Below, piece by piece: positions 6,894 to 13,459 of a DNA stretch of 17,155 nt. The number at the start of each line of letters is the position of its first letter. Position 1 is the first letter of the stretch. Source of the stretch: Bryobacterales bacterium (lineage in GTDB: Bacteria > Acidobacteriota > Terriglobia > Bryobacterales > Bryobacteraceae); assembly GCA_003132865.1 (NCBI GenBank), contig PKYZ01000128.1:1-17155 (forward strand), read 5' to 3'. Under the pieces are notes generated by a model that had not been told where the DNA came from, made no database searches, and saw only the letters and a list, made by a program, of their open reading frames with translations. The position numbers were made by a program, and so were the translations under genes.

Positions 6894-7469
6894 TCAGCCC
6901 GCCCGCTGAAGCGCGGCGTCCACCAGGTCCGCAACTTTCAAATACGCTGCCCACTGGCGCAGATAGTCGCGGTCGAGGCGCTGCCCCTGCACGGCGACAA
7001 TGCCGCGGACATCGTTCCATTGCCGCTCGGAAACCTCGCCGCCATCGCGGTACCAGACCAGCTTCATGAGCAGAGTATCTTCGGCGGTGGCCACGGGCAC
7101 GGCGAGCCTCGCGTCGCCGAGTACGATGTCTCTCATCTCACGCCGCGAAAACTGCGATTGGTGGAATGGGTCGGATGATAGCGGGAAGATATCGAACTTA
7201 TAGCTGCTGGCGAAGTGGATCAGGTTGAAGGAGCGCCCGGATTCGAGTGCGTCGCGCATCATGCCGGCGTCCGCGTAGAACTCGCCGCCCAGTTCTTGGA
7301 TAAAGCGTGCGATCTGTCCGGGATGGATAGCCGCCACCAGGTCGACATCCAACGAGGTCCGGTAAATGCCGTGAATACCGCTGGCCATCGAGCCGCCGAT
7401 CAGATAGGGAATCGCGCTGCTGCCCAGCGCCTCGACCAAAGCATGCAAGGCTTGCCCGAAATCGCTCAT
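6894..7469 (-). CDS. Nucleotidyltransferase-fold protein
   Basis: A 191-residue cytosolic protein with the polymerase-beta-like nucleotidyltransferase signature: GGS at 25-27, then D41-V-D43 (SLDVDLV), and a third carboxylate D93 in YKFDIFPL. The three acidic residues needed for metal binding are therefore present. The rest resembles families annotated as 'nucleotidyltransferase' or AbiEii-like. The ATG at 7469 overlaps the stop of the 88-residue gene upstream (ATGA), which indicates a coupled two-gene operon and decides this start over an upstream in-frame one at 7493. The substrate is unknown. It could be a toxin-antitoxin component (AbiEii or MNT class) or a domesticated enzyme; the pairing supports but does not prove the former. 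Confidence 0.85.
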   Translation of the reverse strand: MSDFGQALHALVEALGSSAIPYLIGGSMASGIHGIYRTSLDVDLVAAIHPGQIARFIQELGGEFYADAGMMRDALESGRSFNLIHFASSYKFDIFPLSSDPFHQSQFSRREMRDIVLGDARLAVPVATAEDTLLMKLVWYRDGGEVSERQWNDVRGIVAVQGQRLDRDYLRQWAAYLKVADLVDAALQRAG

Positions 7470-7732
7470 GCGTCCGCGCTCTCGGGGTACCATCCGTAGA
7501 CCCGCATCATCGTCTCGCGGTCCAGGTGGCGGGCGGCCGTACGCAGAAAGACCTCGCGCTCGTCAATGCCGGGATGCTGCCGGCGCACTTCGGCCTCCGC
7601 CGTCTCAAACACCATGCGGGTCAGGCCGAGCATCCCGTTCACCTTCTCCGAGGCGGTCATCCGCCGCTGGCATTCCAGGAACACTTCCAGCGCGCGTGGA
7701 TCGGTATCGGAATACCAGTCGGACTGCGGCAT
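7466..7732 (-). CDS. Small helical protein, partner of the nucleotidyltransferase
   Basis: An 88-residue, highly charged and probably all-helical protein with no signal peptide. Notable stretches are CQRRMTASEKVNGML, ERREVFLRTAA-like DEREVFLRTAARHLDR, and a C-terminal MMRVYGWYP. I recall similar short proteins next to nucleotidyltransferase-like genes in Acidobacteriota and other environmental genomes, but know no assigned function. It shares a 4-bp ATGA overlap with the downstream gene and is therefore the first gene of the operon. No helix-turn-helix or HEPN motif (Rx4-6H) is evident. It could act as antitoxin or adaptor to the nucleotidyltransferase; that is inference. Confidence 0.75.
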   Translation of the reverse strand: MPQSDWYSDTDPRALEVFLECQRRMTASEKVNGMLGLTRMVFETAEAEVRRQHPGIDEREVFLRTAARHLDRETMMRVYGWYPESADA

Positions 7733-7815
7733 TACGCTAATGGTACAACGCGCTGGTCAAAAGAGGGACGGGGCCTCCGCCCGCCCGCCCACGCTCCGGC
7801 TGTTAGCGCGCCCGA

Positions 7816-10800
7816 TCAATTCGCCGCCTGATTTGTGAGAGCGAAGCCTGGGTTGGTGGTGAGCGTCCCTAGTTTCGCCGTTACCGTGTAGCTGCCAACC
7901 GTTCCGTTGGCCGTGAAGACGGGTGCGATTGCCACACCTTGACTGCTGGTTTTGGCCGTATTCACGCCGCCAGCAAAGGTCCCGCTGGCACCGCTGGCGG
8001 GGGCGTTAAAGGTCACCGTAACGCCAGCCACGGGGTTGCCGAAGGCGTCCTTCACCGTCGCCGCCAGGTGCTGGGCGAAGGCCGTGTTGACGGTCGCGGT
8101 TTGCGGGGTTCCACTGCTCGCTTTGATCGAAGCTGGTGTTCCCGCCTGATTGGTCAGCGCGAAGCCAGGGCTGGTGGTAACCGTTCCGGCCGTCGCTGTG
8201 ACCGCATAACTGCCGGCTGTGGTGTTGGCCGTGAACACCGCCGCAGTTGCCACACCTTGACTGTCGGTAGTAGCTGTGTTCACGCCGCCGGCGAAGGTCC
8301 CGCTGGCGCCGCTGGCAGGAGCGTTGAAGGTCACGGTCGCGCCGGGCACCACGTTGCCGAATGCGTCCACCACAGTCGCCGCCAGATTTGTGGCGAACGC
8401 TGTATTGATTTTGGCGGTCTGCAGCGTCCCACCGGTCGCCGTGATTGCAGCCGGCGCTCCCGGCTGATTGGTCAGCGCAAATCCGGGGCTGGTGGTGTGC
8501 GTCCCTATCGTCGCCGTGACGGTGTAGGCGCCCACTGTGGTGTTGGCCGTGAACACCGGGGCAGTGGCCACACCTTGCGCGTTGGTAGTCGCCGTATTCA
8601 CGCCGCCCGCGAAGGTCCCGCTGGCGCCGCTGGCCGCAGCGTTGAAAGTCACGGTCGCGCCGCCCACGGGGTTGCCGTAGGTGTCCTTCACGGTCGCAGC
8701 CAGTTGCGTAGCGAAGGCCGTGTTGACGGTCGCTGTTTGCGGGGTCCCGGCGGTGGCCGCGATGGAAGCCGGCGGTCCGGATTTATTAGTCAGCGCGAAG
8801 CCTGGATTGGTGGTAAGGGCAGCGCCCGTAGCGGTCACCGTGTATTTGCCCGCTACCGTGTTGGCCGTGAACACTTGCGAAGTCGCTACGCCCGCGCTGT
8901 TGGTGATGGCGGTGTTACCGGAACAGGCGAAGGTCCCGCTGGCGCCGCTGGTGGGAGCGTTGAACGTCACCAGCACGCCGGATACGGGATTGCCCCCGGA
9001 ATCCTGCACGGTCGCCACCAGATCGGCGGCGAAAGCTTTGGCGACGGTGGCGCTCTGCGGCGTTCCGCCGGTAGCCGCGATGGTCGCCGGCACATGCGGA
9101 TCGGTAACCGTCAGAGTCACCGGCACCGCCAGCACCATGGTGTTCGTGGAGTATTCGAAGAAGACGATTTCCCCGGTATAAATACCCGCCGGCAGCGCGG
9201 ACGCGCTTACGCTGGCCATAGCGGTCTGCGGCGTTGCGTACACGCCTGTGGAGAGAGTGCTCGTCAGCCAGGAGCCGCCTTTCCCGCCCGCCACGGCCAC
9301 ATTATAAAAGTCAAAAGCTGTGCCGGTGCTCGCTACCGTGTAGTTCTGCGCAGTCGGATTCGTCCCGCCGAGGGCCATGGCGAAGTTCAGAGGACTTACC
9401 GGACTGAAGACGTTGGGTCCCACCACTACGGTCACGGGAATACTGAAATTGCCGCCCAGCGATTGGAACAGCAACTGGCCGTTGAAATTCCCCGCTATGA
9501 GTCCACCTCCCGGCAGGGCCGAGTTCACGACTCCCACGGTAACGGTTGAAGGCGCCGTCCCGCTATGCGCCGACGCACTTAACCAGGCGCCGCCATCCGA
9601 TGTGGTGATGGTCAGGGTCCAATGCAATGCTCCCCATCCGGCGGCGCGGATTTGCACGGTCTGGGACGGTGGATCGGTGCTGCTGGGCACGAACGAGAAA
9701 CTCATCAGGCCCGGTACGTTGTCGAAGAACGCACCGCACGATGCAACGGTTAGAGTCACCGGTATCGTGATCGCCATAGTGTTCGTGGAATATTCGGAGA
9801 AAACGATTTCGCCCGTATAAGTACCGGCCGCCAGCGTGGAGGCGTTCACACTAACTGTAAAGCCTCCGGGCGTGCTGAACACGCCGGACGTGGAACTGAC
9901 CTGCAGCCAACTTCCGCCCTTGGCGGTGGACACAGATGCGGTATAAAAGTCGAAATTGGCGCCGGTGCTCGTGATGCTGAGCACCTGCGGCAGCGGGTTG
10001 GCACCGCCAAACGGCATGGTGAAGCTCAGCGGATTCACCTGGTTGAAAACGTTCGGTCCCACCACCACGCACACCGGTACCGTGGCCGTGTCGCCCGTGG
10101 TCACAAATACTAACTGGCCGCAGAAGGTACCTGCCACGAGTCCCCCGCCGGGCAAATTAGCAGGCGCGATCGACACGCTCACCGCCGTAGGAGCGGTCCC
10201 ACTCGCCGGAGAGAGACTTAGCCACTTACCGCCGTCCGCGGTGGTCTGGGACCCGGTCCATTTCAATGTCCCGGTTCCCGCGTTTCTGATCTGCAAGGGC
10301 TGCGCTGGCGGGCTACCGCCCGGTTTCAGGAAATAGCTCAATTGGCCGGGAAGGTTGTCGAAGTAAGCGCTGGTCGATGCCGCAACAGTCAAAGTTACCG
10401 GCACGGTGATCGCCATGGTGTTAGTGGAGTATTCGGAGAAGACGATCTCTCCGGTATAGATTCCCGCAGCGAGCGTGGACGCGCTCACGCTGACCGTAAA
10501 GGCTCCGGGCGTGCTGAACACGCCTGAGGAAGGACTGATTCTCAGCCAACTGCTGCCCGTGGCAGTGGCCACGGACAGACTATAAAAGTCGAAATTGGCG
10601 GAACCGGTGCTCGCCATGGTCACTACCTGCGGCAGCGGGTTCGCGCCGCCCACCGGCATGGTGAAGCTCAGCGGATTCACTTGCACGAACACATTGGGCC
10701 CCACCACCACGCATACGGGAACCGTGCCCACGTCGCCCGCGGTCTGAAACACCACCTGACCGCAGTAAGTCCCCGGAATCAGCCCCCCGCCGGGCAGGGA

Positions 10801-12702
10801 CGCGGCCGTGATCGACACGCTCACCGTCGCCGGCGCGGTCCCACTGAGGGGCGACCCGCTCAGCCAGTTGCCGCCATCCGCGGTGTTCACCGACGCAGTC
10901 CAACTCAACGTTCCAGTGCCGCCGTTTCTGACTTGCAGGGTTTGGGGCGGCGGATTGCCGCCCGCAATGAGGAAGAAGCTCATGCCGCCGGGAAGGGTGT
11001 CGAAGAATGCGCTGCCTGGCGCCTCAACGGTCAAGGTCACCGGCACGGTCAGGGCCATGGTGTTGGTGGAGTATTCGAAGTAAACGATTTCTCCGGTATA
11101 AGTTCCCGCCGGCAGCGTAGAGGCGTTCACGCTCACTGTAGTGGCTCCGGGCGTGGCGAATACTCCGGAGGACGGGTTAATCGACAGCCAACTGCCGCCC
11201 GTCCCGGTCGCTACGACTTCGGTATAAAAGTCAAAGGCGGAGCCGGTGCTGGCGATGGTCAGCACCTGCGGCAGCGGGTCCGCGCCGCCCTCCGGCATGG
11301 TGAAGGCGATCGGATTCACCTGCCGGAACACATTGGGCCCCACGACGACGCACACGGGAATAGTGCCCGCGTCACCGGTGGTTTGAAATTCCACCTGGCC
11401 GCAGTAAGTACCCGCAATCAGTCCCGCGCCGGGCAGCTTTTGAGTCGTGATTCCCACGGTTACTATCGAAGGCGCCGTACCACTGGCGGCGGACAACGTC
11501 AGCCACTTCCCGCCGTCCGCGGTGCTCTTCGATCCGGTCCAATCGAGTGTCGCGGCGCCGCCATTGCGGATCTCAACGGTCTGAGCCGACAGGCCGCCGC
11601 CCGCGGTCATGAAGTAACTCAGCCCGCCGGGAAGGTTGTCGAAAAATGTGCCGTCCGTCGCCGCGACGGTCAAGGTCACGGGCACCGTCATCGCCAGGGT
11701 GTTGGTGGAGTATTCGAAGAAAACGATTTCCCCGGTATAAGTTCCCGCCGGCAGCGCGGAGGCGTTCACGACGCTCACAGTTACTGCCCCGGGCGTGGTG
11801 TATACGCCTGAGGAAGGATTAGTCTGCAGCCAGTTGCCGCCATTGCCGGTAGCCACCAGCTCAGTATAAAAGTCAAAGCTGGAACCTGTGCTGGCAATGG
11901 TCAACACCTGCGGCAGCGGGCTGGCTCCGCCAAAGGGCATGGTGAAGTCGAGGGGATTCACCTGGCTAAAGACGTTGGGTCCCACCGACACTCTCACTGG
12001 CACGGTGACGCTGCAGCCCGTGGTTTTGAACAAGATTTGGCCGACCCAGGTTCCCGCGGTGACACCGCCGCCGGGCAGCGATGCGGGCGCCAGCCCCACC
12101 GAAACCGGCGAGGGCGCCGTCCCGGACGTCGCGCTGAGCGTGAGCCAACTGCCGCCATCGGCAATGGTCGCTGTGGCGGTCCAATGCAACGTCCCGGTTG
12201 CCCCGTTTCGGATCTGAATGGCCTGCGGTGGCGGAGCGCCGCTCGTAACCATGGAAAAGCTGACCTGGCCGGCCATATCGTCGAAGAATGCCGCGCCCGC
12301 CGCCCTGACGACCAGGCTCACGGGCACTGTCAGGGTCGGAGTCCCGGCGGAATACTCGGCGAATACGATCTGTCCACTGTAGGTGCCCGCAGCCAGCGAA
12401 ACCGAGGGATTCACGCTGACCACCCAGACTGCGGGTGTGACATAAACACCGCCGGAGGGGGAGATCTGCAGCCAGGAACCGCCCGTTGTGGTCGAGGCTG
12501 TGGCGTCGACGTCGAACTGGGTCCCGGTGCTGGCGGCCGTCACGACCTGCGGCAGCGGATTCGCGCCGCCAAACGTCTTGGTGAAGGATAGCGCAGGCAC
12601 CGTCTCGAAGGTTTGCGCATGGGCAGCGGAGGTGGCCGCGGCCAAGAGCAGAGTGGCTGGCAATACGGCCAAGGCCCTCCGCAAGAATCGTGTAGACAGC
12701 AT
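7816..12702 (-). CDS. Giant exported BACON-like / Big_1-like repeat protein
   Basis: A 1628-residue exported protein. Residues 1-30 are a classical signal peptide ending AHAQ. Residues about 31-1202 hold eleven Ig-like domains of the BACON type, alternating between two subtypes: A (PLSFTMPFGGANPLPQ ... GSWLQ ... TGEIVFxEYSTNT ... VPVTLTV, six copies) and B (PGxxSxxx ... GTLxWT ... SGTAP ... GQxxFxTxGD ... VxVVVGPNV, five copies). Residues about 1203-1628 hold four Big_1-like (invasin/intimin type) domains of 106 residues. There is no C-terminal anchor, PEP-CTERM or type IX sorting tail. An adhesion or surface-binding role is inferred from the domain types; no enzyme domain is present. I chose ATG 12702, preceded by AGGAGG 4 nt away, over an upstream in-frame start at 12762. 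The gene is divergent from the sigma factor/kinase pair. Long open frames on the opposite strand are by-products of GC-rich repeats. Confidence 0.9.
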   Translation of the reverse strand: MLSTRFLRRALAVLPATLLLAAATSAAHAQTFETVPALSFTKTFGGANPLPQVVTAASTGTQFDVDATASTTTGGSWLQISPSGGVYVTPAVWVVSVNPSVSLAAGTYSGQIVFAEYSAGTPTLTVPVSLVVRAAGAAFFDDMAGQVSFSMVTSGAPPPQAIQIRNGATGTLHWTATATIADGGSWLTLSATSGTAPSPVSVGLAPASLPGGGVTAGTWVGQILFKTTGCSVTVPVRVSVGPNVFSQVNPLDFTMPFGGASPLPQVLTIASTGSSFDFYTELVATGNGGNWLQTNPSSGVYTTPGAVTVSVVNASALPAGTYTGEIVFFEYSTNTLAMTVPVTLTVAATDGTFFDNLPGGLSYFMTAGGGLSAQTVEIRNGGAATLDWTGSKSTADGGKWLTLSAASGTAPSIVTVGITTQKLPGAGLIAGTYCGQVEFQTTGDAGTIPVCVVVGPNVFRQVNPIAFTMPEGGADPLPQVLTIASTGSAFDFYTEVVATGTGGSWLSINPSSGVFATPGATTVSVNASTLPAGTYTGEIVYFEYSTNTMALTVPVTLTVEAPGSAFFDTLPGGMSFFLIAGGNPPPQTLQVRNGGTGTLSWTASVNTADGGNWLSGSPLSGTAPATVSVSITAASLPGGGLIPGTYCGQVVFQTAGDVGTVPVCVVVGPNVFVQVNPLSFTMPVGGANPLPQVVTMASTGSANFDFYSLSVATATGSSWLRISPSSGVFSTPGAFTVSVSASTLAAGIYTGEIVFSEYSTNTMAITVPVTLTVAASTSAYFDNLPGQLSYFLKPGGSPPAQPLQIRNAGTGTLKWTGSQTTADGGKWLSLSPASGTAPTAVSVSIAPANLPGGGLVAGTFCGQLVFVTTGDTATVPVCVVVGPNVFNQVNPLSFTMPFGGANPLPQVLSITSTGANFDFYTASVSTAKGGSWLQVSSTSGVFSTPGGFTVSVNASTLAAGTYTGEIVFSEYSTNTMAITIPVTLTVASCGAFFDNVPGLMSFSFVPSSTDPPSQTVQIRAAGWGALHWTLTITTSDGGAWLSASAHSGTAPSTVTVGVVNSALPGGGLIAGNFNGQLLFQSLGGNFSIPVTVVVGPNVFSPVSPLNFAMALGGTNPTAQNYTVASTGTAFDFYNVAVAGGKGGSWLTSTLSTGVYATPQTAMASVSASALPAGIYTGEIVFFEYSTNTMVLAVPVTLTVTDPHVPATIAATGGTPQSATVAKAFAADLVATVQDSGGNPVSGVLVTFNAPTSGASGTFACSGNTAITNSAGVATSQVFTANTVAGKYTVTATGAALTTNPGFALTNKSGPPASIAATAGTPQTATVNTAFATQLAATVKDTYGNPVGGATVTFNAAASGASGTFAGGVNTATTNAQGVATAPVFTANTTVGAYTVTATIGTHTTSPGFALTNQPGAPAAITATGGTLQTAKINTAFATNLAATVVDAFGNVVPGATVTFNAPASGASGTFAGGVNTATTDSQGVATAAVFTANTTAGSYAVTATAGTVTTSPGFALTNQAGTPASIKASSGTPQTATVNTAFAQHLAATVKDAFGNPVAGVTVTFNAPASGASGTFAGGVNTAKTSSQGVAIAPVFTANGTVGSYTVTAKLGTLTTNPGFALTNQAAN
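7819..9096 (-). repeat. Four tandem Big_1-like coding repeats, 318-bp period
   Basis: Equivalent sites (for example the codons around GVAT at 7931, 8249, 8567 and 8885) recur exactly every 318 bp, i.e. 106 residues. The three C-terminal copies are much closer to each other (SGASGTFAGGVNTA in all) than to the first copy, which has an extra Cys (FACSGNTA). This suggests recent duplication from the 3' end of the gene. Confidence 0.9.
9097..12612 (-). repeat. Alternating A/B BACON-like coding repeats, ~640-bp period
   Basis: Five and a half copies of a two-domain unit. The conserved EYSTNT segment recurs at 9142, 9781, 10420, 11062 and 11701, and in diverged form near 12345, giving periods of 639-642 bp (213-214 residues). 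The segment is nearly identical at DNA level in the five downstream copies, while the first unit is clearly diverged. Confidence 0.88.
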
Positions 12703-12706
12703 TATC

Positions 12707-12712
12707 CCTCCT
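12707..12712 (-). promoter_or_regulatory. Ribosome binding site of the giant repeat protein
   Basis: A perfect AGGAGG on the minus strand with 4 nt to ATG 12702. It fixes the start and is among the strongest Shine-Dalgarno matches in the window, implying efficient translation. Confidence 0.8.
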
Positions 12713-12752
12713 GGATGTAGAACGCCCATTACTTGCCCGCGTGCCCCCTCCG

Positions 12753-12761
12753 GTGATAGCA
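12753..12761 (-). promoter_or_regulatory. Candidate extended -10 for the giant repeat protein
   Basis: On the minus strand TGCTATCAC (TGn plus TATCAC) lies about 50 nt before the ATG. No convincing -35 was found. If this gene is read by the adjacent ECF-type sigma factor, its true promoter would look different. Confidence 0.25.
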
Positions 12762-12847
12762 TTCCGAAAGGCAGCTCTTCACCACTCGTACATGCCTGCG
12801 GGCAGTGGACCTACTACGCATTGCGCAAACGCGCCGGGAAAACCGTC

Positions 12848-13432
12848 ATGCGCTTTCGAAATACTGGAACAGCACACGGATTCGATCCCGGCGAACTCGG
12901 CGCCACCCCGGAGGAAAGGCGCGCGCTGGACCATCTCTTCAGCCTGACCTACGAGGAACTGCGCCGCCTGGCCTCCAGCGTGAAACGCCGCGACCCGAAC
13001 GCCACCCTCAGCCCCACCACGCTGGTTCACGAAGCCTGGCTGAAGCTGGCGAACTCACCGCATCTGGCCGACACCTCCCGCCTGCACTTCAAACGGATTG
13101 CCGCGCGCGCCATGCGGCAACTCCTGGTGGAGGCGGCCCGCCGCCGGCACGCCCACAAGCGCGGTGGGAGCGAGGGAGTCTTGATGGTTGTCTTCGACGA
13201 TTCACTGGACGAGGCGGCATCGTGCGGAGACGACCTGCTGGCCCTGGACACCGCACTGGACGATCTGGCGCGCATGAGCCCCCGCCAGGCGATGCTCGTG
13301 GAAAGCCGCTTCTTCGGGGGCCTGGACGTCAGCGAAACCGCGGCGCTGCTGGACGTGTCCGAAGCCACCGTTCTCCGCGATTGGCGGGCGGCCAAGGCGT
13401 GGCTGGCAAATGAGCTCCGCCGCGCGGGCTGA
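12848..13432 (+). CDS. ECF-like sigma factor of the kinase-associated type
   Basis: A 194-residue sigma-70 family protein with only regions 2 and 4. Region 2 spans about residues 27-95 (LDHLFSLTYEELRRLAS ... LSPTTLVHEAWLKL ... FKRIAARAMRQLLVEAARRR). Region 4 spans about 130-190 (LARMSPRQAMLVESRFFGGLDVSETAALLDVSEATVLRDWRAAKAWL), with a helix-turn-helix for the -35 element. It fits the TIGR02999-type sigma factors common in Acidobacteriota. Instead of the acidic DAED-like core-binding motif of ordinary ECF factors it has PTTLVHEA (residues 56-63). No anti-sigma gene is present; the next gene, 27 bp downstream, is a membrane Ser/Thr kinase. ATG 12848 is the first start giving the family's normal length; the longer frame from 12488 lies antisense to the repeat protein. 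Likely regulated by phosphorylation (inference). Confidence 0.9.
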   Translation: MRFRNTGTAHGFDPGELGATPEERRALDHLFSLTYEELRRLASSVKRRDPNATLSPTTLVHEAWLKLANSPHLADTSRLHFKRIAARAMRQLLVEAARRRHAHKRGGSEGVLMVVFDDSLDEAASCGDDLLALDTALDDLARMSPRQAMLVESRFFGGLDVSETAALLDVSEATVLRDWRAAKAWLANELRRAG

Positions 13433-13459
13433 CTTGCCGCCCTTCTCTGGGAAATCAAA

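Noticed and set aside
7740..7815. Terminator between the giant gene and the small helical protein gene
   Set aside because: GC-rich sequence followed by CTCTTTTG on the minus strand is suggestive, but I could not find a stem that pairs well.
7939..9549. 536-residue open frame on the plus strand
   Set aside because: It lies antisense to the repeat protein, has biased composition rich in Gly, Arg and His, and owes its length to GC-rich repeated codons on the other strand.
10681..11811. 376-residue open frame on the plus strand
   Set aside because: Antisense shadow of the BACON-like repeats; it shows the same 640-bp periodicity and no recognisable fold.
7819..12612. CRISPR-like regular repeats
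   Set aside because: Periods of 318 and 640 bp, in-frame and protein-coding, with no short direct repeats separated by unique spacers.
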